64,000 nucleotides of DNA from Candolleomyces eurysporus (taxonomy: Eukaryota > Basidiomycota > Agaricomycetes > Agaricales > Psathyrellaceae), in assembly GCA_027579435.1 (NCBI GenBank), contig JANBPK010000845.1, positions 62,001 through 126,000 on the forward strand. The letters are read 5' to 3'. Made by a program: the position numbers and the translations under genes. This document shows, in pieces, positions 10,040-22,017 of the stretch. Under the pieces are notes generated by a model that was given only the letters and a program-made list of their open reading frames with translations, did not search any database and had not been told where the DNA came from. Positions within the stretch are counted from its first letter, which is position 1. Each line of letters opens with the position of its first letter.

Positions 10040-10530
10040 ACGGCGACCATAGTTTGAGTTGGATAATTAACTCATCCAATTCCTTCAAACTGCTCCCGCA
10101 GCAAAACCTCAGGATATGGTGATGTCGACTTGGCAGCTGCATCCTTCGCAACACAGTGTGTTTTCCCATCCCATGCCCAGGCTCATCTGTGAAGATTATG
10201 TCCAAATCTTTCACCGAGCTCACCAAGTAAATTCTTCAGGATGCACACAGCATGATCAGTGGATTGGGCTCTGCATGTTATCAAAATACTCTAATTATGC
10301 CCCAAGCCCTCCCCAATCTCGACATTTGTCGCACAGTGACGACACGGCATATCTAAAGCACCGACGAGGATATGAGTAGGCCTCACATCGATGTTACAAG
10401 AAAGGAAGTAAGAACAAGTTCGGTGGACGATACAAAGACTACTAACCGCAGGTGGTGTCAAATTGCGACATGAAGCTGGGCTTGGTGCCGCCGGCATCCT
10501 CGGAAAGGAGTATGGCATGTTGTCAACGGG
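10040..10530 (-). pseudogene. Gene X relic, inverted module copy
   Basis: The minus strand encodes RPTHILVGALDMPCRHCATN then VEIGEGLG (10291-10383). This aligns with STHSLVRALGMLFGDCATTV plus ESAEGLE at 13.3k. The following stretch down to about 10040 aligns at DNA level with the 3' part of gene X (GTGAAAGAT... to the block before TTTGAAGG) but has lost its reading frame. Orientation relative to the DUF1996 remnant matches the other modules. Confidence 0.55.
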
Positions 10531-10821
10531 CAACCTAGTTCAATAGATGGATGGGCATTGATAACACGGCATCTATTGAAATAGGAAGACGAGAGGATCC
10601 TCAGTCAGATCGGGGCGAACCAGGATAAACGCCTGATCGCATCCTTCTTGGCGAGATATTGAAAAATGAATGCATGCTGCTGTTGAGCGCTTCATATCAG
10701 CGATATCAAGAGCAGACTGAAACAACATTCAGATAAAGAAACTCAACCATAGATTTCTTCTCATTCGCATCGTTTTCCACCTTTCATCGTCAAGATACGA
10801 AATCACGCATTTCCCGATGGC

Positions 10822-11457
10822 TAATCAGACAGCGCAACTAGCTTCAATTCAATGGTGGTCAACACGACCAAACACCCTGGAGTTAGGGTAGCAGATCCAG
10901 GACCTGGTTGGATACGGTTGCACCTAGGAAGGGCTTCAATGCCCATCTAGTAAGGAGATAGTCAACGAGGAACGAACTTGAGGACAACAAAACGACTCAC
11001 ATCCCTTGCACCAATCTTCGTATCATCTCTTCAGTTTGGACTATCAACTATTGTTAACCCAACGGGTCGACCGAAAATGCTGGTGCACTTGTCCATGACG
11101 TGTTGGACCTTCCCATCTTGAGACCCTCCATGATGACCAAGGCCGCTCATACTATCCCGTCAGTCTAAGAATGATCGATTGATGATCGTAGTACGACTCA
11201 CTGATTCCCCCATGCTTAGCGCATGCAGCTGCTCATCTCTCCTAGGGACAACTATGAGGATCTGTCGTTTCCCAAACCGCCAGAAAGAAGAGAGCAGGGA
11301 TGTGAGTGGGATGTGTGGAGGGGCAAGTGCCGTTGGAGAGGAGGTCGAACGCGGGGCCCACGTTCCTGCAGAAGATGACGTGCGAGCGCGTCTGAGGCAG
11401 TCCCAGCATGCAGGGAAGGCGAGGGAAGAATGAGAGGTAAGTACACCTGCATACCAT
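10822..11457 (-). pseudogene. DUF1996 pseudogene, inverted module copy
   Basis: On the minus strand, 11450-11250 encodes NGTCPSTHPTHIPALFFLAV after a frameshifted FFPRLPCMLGLP block, matching CPSTHPIHIPALFFETVW of the intact gene. Lower down are a degraded GLGHHGGSQDG, then VQHVMDKCTSIFGRP (intact: LQRAMDKCTTIRGRP). The last exon is open and ends at 10822: IEALPRCNRIQPGPGSATLT then PGCLVVLTTIELK (intact: IEALPGCNPIQQGPEPATLV). Several frame breaks and the missing N-terminal half make it a pseudogene. Confidence 0.82.
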
Positions 11458-12124
11458 TCAAATCAGCACGCATTTGGTCGTCTCAATGACGATATCTGCA
11501 GTACCAGAAGTATGACGGGCATATGCTGAGCGGCTAAGCTGGCCGGCAAGAACGAAGCACCAGAGACGCGGGCGAACAGAAAGAAGCCGCAGTATGTAAT
11601 TGCTCCTGCTTGCCAAGGGTTTTCCGGGTGATCGGTCCTGATTGACCACGCGCCCTACCTCGCTCCTCCTTTTGTCTTTGTCTTCTCTGAGCAATGTGCG
11701 GAGTTCCTGTCACCCCCCAAATTCCCGACCATCTTTTCCAAGGGAATGTAACGCCACTCCCCAGCCTCTCTCTGTCGTCGTCCCTGGTCTCCCATACCTC
11801 ACGCATTGGCCAGCTTGCCGTACTCCAGCCACTCCAGAGCCGCCATCCTACAGCTATTATCATCACTGGTCAGCTACGCTGTCGAAATTTTAGAGGGGCG
11901 GATGCGATGAGGGGAAAGAAGCTCTCTCGTGGCACCTATGGTTGATTGGAGTCCACCGGTGCAAAGGTGTGTTCGTCTCTCGCTCTTCTTTCTCAACATT
12001 CCAATGGAACGGTTATACAGGCTCGGAAACGGTAGGCTGGTAGACTGCTCTCCAGATGCTGCGCTGTCCAGCTTCTCCACGTAGGCATGATCTGCGCCGG
12101 AATGCATGCACACAATCATAGCTC
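11458..12124. other. Gene-free stretch between modules
   Basis: Overlapping ORFs on both strands have no family features. This is the junction between the inverted and the first direct module copy. Confidence 0.35.
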
Positions 12125-12862
12125 ATGGGTTCAGTCGCCGGTCCCAACGACGACTCCAGCTCTCATGGAATGGGCCCCAGACAGTTCGATTCGCTGCATC
12201 TGCTGACAAGGAAAATGTCTAGTGATATCAAAAATAACGGGCCGGCGGGATATATGCGCAGTCGCCCACCGCTTCACTTCAACACACCTGCCCACCGGTC
12301 TCATGCCTCCTTCAAATGAAAAATCATTGGCACATGTTCCTTTGCGCATCCCAATCTCATCTTGATCCTGTCCCCGCTCTGTTCATTGAGACGGCGTGGA
12401 TTCGAAGGGGTCGAATAAGCTGCGGCTCGAGGGATCGAGGCGAGCGGCTGTATGTCTCCAGACGGGCGTTCCGTGAGTCGCTTGTTGATCAATTCTCCCT
12501 CTCGATGCTGATTGAGATGGTAGGACCAGTTACGAGCATCGTGGAGCTACGTCTTTGGACGGGGACGTGACGCTCTCCAATGCGCCAGTATTCATGGCCG
12601 ACCTGCGGACTATACAAAATCGACGATCCAATTGATGGAGAGAAGAACACCTGCGCAGACCCCAAGGGTAGATGGGATGATTGGTGCTGGGGAATGTGAG
12701 CCGTTTTGCTGTCGTTCAATCCGTACCTCATTGATCAATCAGCACGCAGACATTGAAGCCCTTCCTGGATACAATCCCATCCAACTAGGTCCGAAATCGG
12801 CGACCCAAGTTCGGGCTATGTGACGGTTCAACTACGATTGAACTGGAGCCTACTGTAACCTC
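12125..12862 (+). pseudogene. DUF1996 pseudogene, first direct module copy
   Basis: Opens with a degraded match to the central domain: SSSHGMGPRQFDSLHLLTRK corresponds to SNSHAIGPGPFDSVHLPTRK of the intact gene. Later pieces include LFIETAW, the GTGAGTCG intron start and VDGMIGAGE (intact VDEKIGAGE). The 3' exon reads IEALPGYNPIQLGPKSATQV and then loses the frame. The signal peptide and the HVHQI segment are missing. Confidence 0.8.
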
Positions 12863-13212
12863 TGTCCAACAATCTTGGTGAACATGGGTGATGATGTCGA
12901 AGGGTACGAGAGGTGACGATTCAAACACGAAGAAATTCTCATTGTTGAATTCATTTGTTGAGTTTCATGACCTACGAATATCAATTCATTATGCTTTTGA
13001 TATGCTGATATGAAGCGGCAAAGAGCGTTATCATTCCTTCATTTATTTTCCATTATTTTAGCACCGAGAAGGATGGGATAAGGCGTTTATCTTGTTGAGC
13101 CTCGATGTTTCTCTCGTGATCTCAATAGACGCTACGTTATCGATGCCTATCCCTTGAACCTTATCTCCTCTTGATGACACGCAATGCTCCTTTCTCAGGG
13201 CGACAGCTGTAT

Positions 13213-13625
13213 GACGATGTCCAGCGTAATATTCCCTGGAAGCGTGGGCGGTGAGTGGTCTTTGCGTTGTCTACCGAATTTGCTCTCACTTCTTTCTCCG
13301 GGGCACATCTAGAGTCTACTCATTCGCTCGTCCGTGCTTTGGGCATGTTGTTTGGGGACTGTGCGACGACTGTTGAGAGTGCGGAGGGCTTGGAGCGTGA
13401 ATGGGTGGTTTTGATTACACGTACGGCCCAATTTGTTGATCGCACGGTGTCGATCCTGACGAGTTTACGGGGAGAATAGTGAAAGATCCGGTGAGGAGGT
13501 CACAAGTGAATCTGGGAATAGGATGGAGAGATACACTGTCTGCTGCGAGAGATGCAGCCGCTGAGTCGGCACTCCTATACCTCATTACTGTATATCCTGA
13601 ACTCTCGCTGCTAGAGCATCTTTGA
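13213..13625 (+). CDS. Gene X, first direct module copy, unknown protein
   Basis: Exon 1 may begin MTMSSVIFPGSVG (ATG at 13213) and splice at GTGAGTGG (13250s) to an exon starting after CATCTAG: STHSLVRALGMLFGDCATTV then ESAEGLEREWVVLIT. A second intron (GTACGG) would lead to VKDPVRRSQVNLGIGWRDTL, then SAARDAAAESALLYLITVYP, with a stop near 13625. Related sequence lies at 10.0-10.5k (minus) and 19.9-20.3k, both decayed, so this is the best-preserved copy. No domain recognised; about 120 aa. Confidence 0.45.
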
Positions 13626-13829
13626 TGGAGATGTATCGATTAGTTTCACTACTCAAAGTATGCCAGTGGTCGCACCATGTTCTCGCACTGACTGAAATCA
13701 TTCTGTAGGCAGATAGATACTTTCCGGGCTGTGGCGTGTTGATACTTTCGATACAATAACATACCTACATAATACTGCCGCGCCAAATCCAGACAGGGCC
13801 TTTCCGCAGGCAGTTCTATGGATCGATTG

Positions 13830-14060
13830 CCGCCTTAACCTGCTCTAGATCTACAATCCGACCTCGCTTCGGTGGGTAGGCGATAAAAACCCGCCTCTTG
13901 GACGGCACGAGGATAGAAAGTCCTGTTGATTTCCATATACGAAGACATGTGGCTTATGGGGACCGGGGTCTCGGAAATGATATGTGCTTTGAACCTCTTG
14001 GAGAACGGGGATTCCATTTCATATATGACTTCTAACTTGGAACCAGGCTTCAGAGTCTCA
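13830..14060 (-). pseudogene. Module segment Y, first direct copy
   Basis: The minus-strand frame has SHMSSYMEINRTFYPRAVQE then AGFYRLPTEARS. The matching DNA at 20.43-20.70k is diverged and has stops. No family recognised. Confidence 0.35.
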
Positions 14061-14302
14061 CCATAAACTAACTGTGATGCACATTAGATCTGGTGTATTA
14101 TATGTAATAGCAACTGATACATTTAAGTTATGCACAGTCCGAGATCATGGGTCCGAGAAAGCAAGATTTACGAATAGGATATGATGAGTGACTATTGACC
14201 TAATAGATAGGGAGGCAGTACGAGGTCCCAAAGAAAACACGTGAATGGAAATGAGAAAAGGTTTGGAATGAACGGTACCCAGAGGTAGATCCACCCGGCG
14301 TT

Positions 14303-14918
14303 CTAAAACCTGCGGTTGCGTTGACCTCCCTGAAATGTTCCATGACATGCATCCGCATGTCGAGACCCTTGAGCTACAGAAGGCAATGAAGCAGTCCTTG
14401 GTCGCCCTGGGTGAGGGCTGTAGCCTGGGAACTGCGATACGAAAGGCAAATGCGGTGGTAGAGGAGGGGGTGAACTGCTGAGAGGAGGATAGATATAACG
14501 TGCCCAGGGGTATGCGGACGCCGCTGCCACTGCCGCTTGTTGGTGGGACTGGAGGAGCCAATGCCTGATGCGCGCTGTTCAAAACACATATGAGTGGTGG
14601 ACAATAAAGAGAAAGATCATGGTACATACCATCAACATCCTGAGGGGATTCATCCGCGGCTCTCTCCACCGCCGCACGGGACGTATGTCAGAAGGTGTAC
14701 TCTCCGTCTATGCGTAAAAAGGTCAACTCACCAGAAGGCATTTGCGACTGCTCCGAGCAAGAGTTGGAGGCCGAAGCATCCGTTTTGCTGAGGGTGGGCC
14801 CGAACGTACGATCTGCCACTCCATTGTAGTACGTGCACACCGTGGAGTTGATTGTTCCATTGTAGACGGCACCGCAGTTGTTTTGGTTGTACACGACGGT
14901 GTGAGGTGTAGAAGTCAT
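14303..14918 (-). CDS. Motif gene K, with Pro/Tyr-rich tail
   Basis: Exon 1 starts at ATG 14918 and ends at 14732 before GTGAGT. It encodes VVYNQNNCGAVYNGTINSTV then DRTFGPTLSKTDASASNSCS. A short middle exon gives the segment with DESPQDVD, and the last exon gives HWLLQSHQQAAVAAASAYPW, then YIYPPLSSSPPPLPPH and GTFQGGQRNRRF, stopping at 14303. The middle exon is 2 nt shorter than its counterpart in L, which puts a TGA in frame, so the copy may be newly broken. It is convergent with the DUF1996 remnant and gene X upstream. Confidence 0.6.
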
Positions 14919-14999
14919 TGGATAATGGGTAAGTGAGAGGTCTCGAGGTTTGAGAACGAGAGGGGCAAATGATGGATGTTAGTACTGGCTGCAGAATCA

Positions 15000-15900
15000 C
15001 CGAGGCTTTTATCTAAGAGCTAAACCTGATTCTTAAATGAGCACCATTGCTCCTGAAGGTTTGCCATCGGGCGTCTATCCAGCTTTTCCGAGGCGGTGTT
15101 AAGGTTCTGCTTCGGTTCCGCTATCACGCAGGGCCCACATCCACCATGCTGGGGTAATATAAGCTGACTTCCGCCAAAGGCAATTTGTGAAGCCGGTCTC
15201 TCAATAAACAGATTCCGATCGGGGAATCGGTTTGTACTAAGAGGGTACTATCAACCTCGCATTCATCAATGAGATACACAGTGAAGCGTGTACGACACGC
15301 ACATAGAAAATTCAAATTGGTATTGATCAGGACTGGCACATCTGCATTGGCATATGATTCTCTGACATTCACGGGTGGGTCACCGATAGATTGCTCTAAG
15401 GGTGCTACAGCGTTGGAGGTGTGAGCAGCATTTACCTGCAGCTTCCTAAAAGGGAATGGGTAAAGAAGAGAACTGCTTTTGGACGGTGTACTGGCGCTTT
15501 TCTGCGCTAAGGTATGACCCCACTCATTAAAAAACGCCAGAGCGTTCCCATCATACGCTCAGGGGTTTCTCGAGGTTTTCCAGGGCCCTCTCTGATATAG
15601 TCTGCTTCGTGTGTCATACCCCGCAGTGCGCCCTGTGAGAAACTCCACATTCCCTCAGTTGCTCGCAATAGTTGTCAACGGGCCCGTCTCGACCGGAAGG
15701 AACATAGGGAGAGGCAGTGAACACTCGACTTTCATCGCGTTCATTCACCCTTGGGCTGGCTGAGGCCTGGAACTGGCCGTTCCGGATTGGAACTTTCATG
15801 TTAAAAAACCACCAAATGGCTCTGACGTGCCAAAGGCACTGTAGCAACTATATCCGACCATGTCGTAGCAAGCATCCTCAGCCCATGCCCTATTACGTAC
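15000..15900. other. Duplicated module tail (direct copy 1)
   Basis: The segment 15200-15900 aligns in order with 21820-22440. Shared blocks include the CCGATCGGGGAATCGGTTTG and CCTCGCATT regions and the TTGCTCGCA block near 15660. Minus-strand ORFs (for example VPVLINTNLNFLCACRTRF) exist, but the other copy does not keep them open. Confidence 0.55.
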
Positions 15901-17400
15901 TATGACACCTTTCGAACTCTCAGGCAATGAGATCCATCGTTCCGTTGAGTCCCTGGTCCCGCAAGACGAATCGGCTGTGATAAGGCATTCTTATACGTTC
16001 AAATCAACAAAGCACTTGCACGCTACAACGGTGTCCCGCTCATCTCGGCGTTGCCGAACTCAGCTTGATGTCGCAATGCAGGTACCTCCCCGAAGACTCT
16101 GGTATTGCCAGCCACATGCCTGCTCCCATGAGGCATAATTATTCGGGGCAAATTGACGATCGATCAGGAATGTTGGAAATTCTATCAGACGTGCTGTTTC
16201 ACCTAGCCGCCACTAACTCAGGATCACAACTGACAGGCCTAGGTTCAAATACATGATTAGACGCCCGTCAGTGAGTTTATATTATCCCCTTGACACGCCC
16301 CCGAAAAGTTGGGATCATTCCTTTTCTTTAATGGAACTGCCAGTAACGCTTTGTTGGAGCCTCGCCTTTTGGCGAAAAAATCGGCAGAAGATGAAAACCA
16401 TGATGACACCTGCTGTGAAGGGTTCGGAGCGTCAGTTCCACCAATTGCTCGAACTTTTCAGGGATTGATGAAGAAACATGGTTTACTCCGCTCCCTACTC
16501 TCCGCTCCTTGTACTTTGACTTGCCTCTACCATCTCTGTGTTCGGTTTGATCAAGTTCATAAGGTCGACATGACGTAAAGGCATTCCCGAAAGCCAGGGT
16601 TCTGATGTGTCTCTGAGGATCGGTGCAATCATGACTTCTACCGGTTACCATGCGGGTTGAGAGACGTAAGTAGCATCCTGGCCATTGAAGATGCTCCTGA
16701 ATGTGTCGCTTTACCGCCCATTCGGGACAATTTTTCCAATTGCACTGGTACCATTCTACAACGGCCACGCGCCATTGAGCTTTTCACAGCCTGCTTGCGT
16801 ACCGCCCTCTGACAACTGACTAACCGAGTCACATCTACAATACCACGGTCTCCTTGCTGCTCATTAATCCCGTTGCCATGACCTACAGGCGTTTGCAACA
16901 TGTGTTCGAGTCGTGGATAGCGTGAGGAAAACCAAGGAGGCCACGAGAGGACATCTAGATGCTGTCTCGGATAAACAAAGATTACGTTTATTCCCGCTAA
17001 ATGAGGTAAACTGACTCGTTGAACATCTGTCCGACGAATGCACGTTGAAAGGTCGGTGCAGCACAACAGCTAATATCAGCATGGTAATTAAAGCTAAAGG
17101 GGTTTTCAGAAATGAAGTTGGCTCTGATACAGTAATAGTACGGGGTAATTGAGCCCCAGGTCTTTATGAATATACTACCGCCGCAACAGTTGGATGCCGG
17201 TGAAGTCGGGATCGTTGCGGCGGGCAACCTCGTAATGCGGCCGTTGGGTAAAAACACACGTTAGACAGTTTCTAATATTCCTATTGCAGGACCAGAACCG
17301 GGATCGGTTTGCCGGTGTGGTGCATTTTGTTCTTGTTGGAAGTATCGAAATGAGATTCAAAATCTGGGGGAAGGCATCTGCAGGTTCCTTTCCACAGTCA
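15901..17400. other. Relic-rich stretch without a clear gene
   Basis: A short coding-like frame INKALARYNGVPLISALPNS lies at 15990-16060 on plus. The 146-aa minus ORF at 16328-16768 has C..C and H...H spacing (CNWKNCPEWAVKRHIQEH), but nothing extends it into a known domain. Confidence 0.3.
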
Positions 17401-17545
17401 TCACCACGCCAAAATCGCCTTTTCAAAACGCTGTAGTACATCGAATTGGACGAGGATGTTGCCTATGGTGAAGACAGGAGCGCAGCCGGACTGTTTCAGC
17501 GCGAGTATTTTTCGTCAGTCTGCTGCACCATTAAATTCCTAGCTT
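17360..17545 (-). pseudogene. DUS1 exon fragment
   Basis: The minus strand reads RKILALKQSGCAPVFTIGNI then LVQFDVLQRF, a decayed copy of [20 protein letters not shown] and LFQSDILRC of DUS1 exon 4 (23.72-23.83k). The similarity continues downstream at DNA level with stops. It includes only part of one exon. Confidence 0.75.
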
Positions 17546-19230
17546 AGCGAAAGGAGAGCCGGGAGTTGTAGACCTGTTAGTATGCAGCCATGATATGCAT
17601 GTCATGCAAGAGTCTGAGCTCCTGCCTGCTCAGGGAGCTTCATGTGCTATCTTTCAGGGACAGGCAGAATGCATGAACGTTGAGGCTTTGACGGAGAATA
17701 ACATCTATCACGCGTCTTCGCAAATCTGTGAGACAACTCTATTTGCTTTAGCACTCCAATATTGATGAAAGAAGAACAACGCCAGAGACGAGACACTGAC
17801 GGCTGCGCTGTCATCGACCCAGCAATCAAATCTGGTGTTCCACAACTCAGAGTTGGCAGACAATGTGTGTAGGCCGGCCGTTCCTAATTGGGGCCTTGTG
17901 CCGTTACTATCATATGATATGATGTACTCAAATGGCATCAGCAATCGGTAGAAAACGGAAATGGGTTAAGGAGGGATGGGGAAGGGAGGAAGAGGGGGAG
18001 AAAGAATATGATGCTCAACTACACGCTCAACTGCCACGCGTCGTGCAGAAGCTATGGTCATGCTCTTTCTTTGCAATGTCTTTTGAGCCCTCGAAGCTCA
18101 CATCTACCGCAATAAGGTCCCAGCACTTTTCAGTGGTGAGCTGCTGCTCCGAATGTTTTGCGCACAACTGCACGAAAAAGGGCTGTCGATGGACCGATTG
18201 CCTTCTTCTCTGAAACGCGCAGAGCGACTGCTAAGTCACAATTGGAGATTCAACAGAACTTACTTACTTACTCTTACAAGCCGCAGCCTCCATCTACATG
18301 CATTATACCCCGGGCACTTCCCAGTCAACTGGGGTATTCGTGTCGGCGTCGACGTTGCTGGTCAATAGACGTGGAAACAACAGCAATTTGAAGCAGTTGA
18401 ACTGATCGATACCGAGAAAGTGAACGAGCGCAATACATGGTCTTGGGGCATAATTTTCCCACAAGGAATATGACAAGTAAGATACCGTTGAAAAATGCGA
18501 GGATAAAAGCCCTCGATCAAACAAGAGGCGCCGGAGTCTTCAGTGATGGCTGTTGTCACGCCTTGTCACGCCTTGTCACGCCTCATCACAGCGCCACGAA
18601 ATTTCCGACATTACCTCTTTCCGTTTTCATTATCGGATTTTTCTCTTCCAGTTCGCTTCCTTGCTCAGTGCAAGACTCTCGACTTTTGAATGAACCTGCT
18701 ATGCTCTTGCTTTACCTCCACACCGCTCTCGCTGCATCTTGTTGTCATTCACTTTCAATCGGAAGCAGATCCATCGGACGCCTCAAAAAGGTATTTTGGA
18801 CCCAGTACTCTCTCCAATTTAAATATCAAACTGGTGAAGACTGTGCGCCGTCACAAGATCATGAGGGGTGGTGTGCCCCAAAGACACCCTCCTGGAACGG
18901 TACGTGCATTTCTGCCCCAATTCAATGTGACGACCAAGCTGCAATCGTCTGAAAAATGGCTCCATACGCCCCTCTTTGATGGTCTCGCTGTATTCCTTCT
19001 TTGTTGCAGAATCGGTATTGGAGGGGATCGGCCCAACAGTCTCAATATAACCATCTTCAATACTCTCATTTACCTCCCCTACCCCCAAAAATTTCAATCC
19101 TCGTGATGAAACAGTACCGGAGCTAACATCTAATTTTGAACGTCCCCTCCGACCTCTTTCCTGTTTTGTCTTCTCCTATCTCCTGGAACTCTACACTGCT
19201 TCCTCGTAAAGGAGTAATGCACCCTATGGG
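17546..19230. other. Gene-free stretch with a short tandem repeat
   Basis: Three copies of CTTGTCACGC at 18552-18582 are the only clear structure. ORFs near 18.7-19.1k on both strands overlap and show no family signature. Confidence 0.35.
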
Positions 19231-19239
19231 TGTGCTAAC

Positions 19240-19620
19240 TATGAGGGATCCATGAGCATTGTCCATTCTCGAGACGAACAAGACGCTTGAACCGCCTTTG
19301 TTCATCATGGAGAACGTCTTGCAACGGCAGGCTGATGCTCCACGCAAGTGCGAGGCTCCGAAATCTTCGGCCGACCCACCAAATATACAGAGTTGACAAT
19401 TCAAACTGCAGATTCAGAGAGTGAACGAGAAGATTGGGGAAGTGTGAGTTCTATTGTCGTCCTTGATTTTGTTTCTCGATTATTGTCTCCTTGTTGCACA
19501 GACATTAAGACCTCCCTGAATGCCGCACCATCCAACCAGGTCCTGTACCTGCCGCCCTCGTTCCCGGGTATAAGGCCCGTTGATCACGCTTGAAGCCGGC
19601 TGCAATATCTGTTTACCTTC
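19240..19620 (+). pseudogene. DUF1996 C-terminal relic, second direct module copy
   Basis: EIFGRPTKYTELTIQT at 19360-19410 matches IRGRPTDCTELTIQT of the intact gene. The following intron and the last exon align at DNA level (ending AATATCTGTTTA versus ACATCTGTTTA) but are out of frame. Only the last quarter of the gene remains. Confidence 0.8.
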
Positions 19621-19899
19621 AGAGAAAGTGGGATGATATCGAAATACGGCATGATCCTGAGCGTGAAGGACGATATTACAAAGAAGGAGAAGCACGTATT
19701 GCTGAGCTTTACTATCGAGTCAGTTTTCTCCTGATATGGTTGATATGAAGTGCTGAACAGCGTCATGCATTCATTTCAGGGTATCTCGGGCCTGAGCGTT
19801 TATCTCGTGTCGCCTTGAGGTTCCTTTCATGATCTCAATGGACGCTACGTAATTAATGCCCGTCCCTTTCTTGAACTCGATCTCCCCTTGACCACACGT

Positions 19900-20310
19900 C
19901 ACGCTCCTTTGAGTGGGTGACGGCACGATCAAGTCCAGCATAAGTTGCCCCCGCGGCCGGTAGCGCCAGTGGTGAGTGATCTTTGTCGCCCTTCATTCCC
20001 TGTGACATCCATGTAGGTTTTTCTCATATGTTCGTCCGCGCCTTCGACGCCTTTTTCGGTGACTGAGCGGTGTTGACTTTGTGGGAGCTTGAATTGTGAC
20101 TCGGAGGTTTCAACTGCATGTAGGACCCCGTCTGTTGTTTGTGTTAGTGTATCCTACTGCTTTCCACTTGTAAGATTAGTGAGAGATCCGAATATGAGCT
20201 CACAGGTGAATTTGGGTAGGAGATGGGAAGATGCACCATCTACCGAGAGATTTAGCCGCCGACCCTGCACCTATACTTCATTACTCCATATTCTGAGCTC
20301 TCACCACCGG
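19900..20310 (+). pseudogene. Gene X relic, second direct module copy
   Basis: The block TTCTCATATGTTCGTCCGCG then CCTTCGACGCCTTTTTCGGT reads SHMFVRAFDAFFGD and then TGA. Downstream, SSQVNLGRRWEDAPSTERFS corresponds to RSQVNLGIGWRDTLSAARDA at 13.5k. Stops break the frame. Confidence 0.6.
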
Positions 20311-20414
20311 ATCAACTGTGATGGCGATAGATGGGGTGACTTCCCTACTTTAATTTCGGTCGAGCCGTTCTTAGCTCCTGAGTGAAATCATTTTGTTGCT
20401 AAATACTTTCTGAG

Positions 20415-20700
20415 CTACAGCGGATTGATGCCCTCGGTAGGACGACATACCAATATATCTCTGCGCCAAATGTAGACCTGGGCTTGCCGCATACGGTTTC
20501 GGGGATTTATCGCAACACGGCTTGCTCTGTCCACATTCTGGCCCGTCCGCAACTCAGATGGACAGGCGCTCAAACATAAAAACCGGTCTCTGACGGCGTG
20601 ATGACAACATTTTGCATACCCGAAGACATGTGGCTCTTTTGCTGTGCCATAATGCATGCCTCGAGCCTTTTTGGCTAGCTTGGGCTTTTTGCCTGATAAG
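20415..20700 (-). pseudogene. Module segment Y, second direct copy
   Basis: The segment aligns with 13.83-14.06k around CGAAGACATGTGGCT and the repeated GCGATAAAAACCCG/CATAAAAACCGG block. It is less well preserved and has in-frame stops. Confidence 0.35.
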
Positions 20701-20974
20701 AATGTCTCAGAGTTTTCCCATAAACCAGCTTATAATATTACGATACGATAGCCCATTGGACCTAGTATGGATTGTCATATCAACTGATACATTCCACTTA
20801 TATGTAGTAGGCGATTGTGGGTAGAAGAGAGCAAGATATACGCATGGAATACGATGAACGGCAGCCATCGAACTAATACGTCGGGTACTAACGACACAAT
20901 GTCCCAATATATTGTGAAAAAACGTGTGAATGCGAACAGTGGGAATGGAACCAAATCTAGATCCATACGGTGTT

Positions 20975-21599
20975 TCAAAACTTGCAGTCGCATGCGCCTC
21001 CCTCAGCTGCACTGCGGCATGCATCCGCATGTTGATGCCCCTGAATTACAGAAGGAGACGAAGTGGTTGTCGGCTGCCCTGGGTGAGGGCCGTAGCCTGG
21101 AAAAAGTGACGAGAAAGCCGTATGTGGTGGTAGAGGAGGGGAAGAACTGCTAAAAGGAGGATAGGCCAAGCGAGTCCAGGAGTACGCAGACGCCGCGGCG
21201 ACGATGGCTTGGTGATGGTGCTGTAGGACCCACTGTCTAATGTTTGCTTATCAAAAGCACACGTTAGTGGTGCAGGGTAAAGGAAACGATGGTGGTGGTA
21301 CCGTCAACGTCCTGAGGGGATTCATTGCTGCGGTCTTCTACGTGGCCGCAGAGGAAGTATGTCAGAAGGCATACCCTTTTTTATGTTTGTCAAAAGGCAG
21401 ACGACTCACCAGGAGGCATTTGAGTTTGCTGCGAGCCAGAATCAGGGCCCGGCACGTCTGTTTTGCTCAGGGTGGGCCCGAACGTACCATCGGCCACTCC
21501 GTTGAAGTACGTGCAAACCGCGCTATTTATTGTTCCGTTATAAACGGCACGGTTGTGTTGTTGGTTATACACGATGGTACTCTGAGGTGGGGAGGACAT
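20975..21599 (-). CDS. Motif gene L, with Pro/Tyr-rich tail
   Basis: ATG at 21599; exon 1 ends at 21410 before GTGAGT (phase 1). It encodes STIVYNQQHNRAVYNGTINS then TFGPTLSKTDVPGPDSGSQQ. A 36-nt exon gives the segment with NESPQDVD. The last exon gives QWVLQHHHQAIVAAASAYSW, then LAYPPFSSSSPPLPPH, FPGYGPHPGQPTTTSSPSV and AEGGACDCKF, with a stop at 20975. It is very like K and J. The phase into the last exon does not close by hand. It is convergent with the DUF1996 and X relics, as in the other modules. Confidence 0.62.
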
Positions 21600-21891
21600 T
21601 GGGTGATGGGTGAAAGCGAGATGTTGAGGTTTGAGAACGACAGGGGCGAATGATGTATGTGAGGCAGGATCACCGAGCCTTTTATCTACCAGCTGGAGCT
21701 GATTTCTGTAAAGGAAAGACATTTTTCCTCTTTAGAAACCCGGGGACTTTGCCATTGGGCGTCTATTGAACTTGTTCCGGGGCGGCAGACCTTCCTTTGG
21801 CGGGGGTGTTAAGCTTTTGCTGAGCTTCCAAATGGACTCCGATCAGGGAATCGGTCCGTGTTGAGAAGCAACCGTGAACCTCGCATTAATA

Positions 21892-22017
21892 ACTAGGAAG
21901 AGATAGAGCTAGTTGACTCAAAATACAGCTTTCGACTTTTGTTTTTCTGCGGAGCTTGTACAAATAAAGGTAAAAAATCTGTGTATTTTGAGCCAACTGG
22001 CTCTATCATTTCTTAGT
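21892..22017. mobile_element. MITE with TA target site, about 126 bp
   Basis: Terminal inverted repeats of about 37 bp, imperfect: left GATAGAGCTAGTTGACTCAA then AATACAG, right GTATTTTGAGCCAACTGGCT then CTATC. The element is flanked by TA on both sides, as in Tc1/mariner-type MITEs. The first module copy (15270-15290) continues through this point without the element, so it acts as an empty site. Confidence 0.75.

Noticed and set aside
14145..14669. 174-aa minus ORF overlapping gene K (VRIPLGTLYLSSSQQF)
   Set aside because: The alternative frame (HWLLQSHQQ... YIYPPLSSS) is the one conserved in J and L.
16328..16768. Possible zinc-finger protein on minus
   Set aside because: One C..C / H...H spacing without any further domain context is not enough.
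18437..19106. Overlapping ORFs of 138-171 aa
   Set aside because: Both frames and the opposite strand are open over the same DNA, and none shows conserved motifs or introns.
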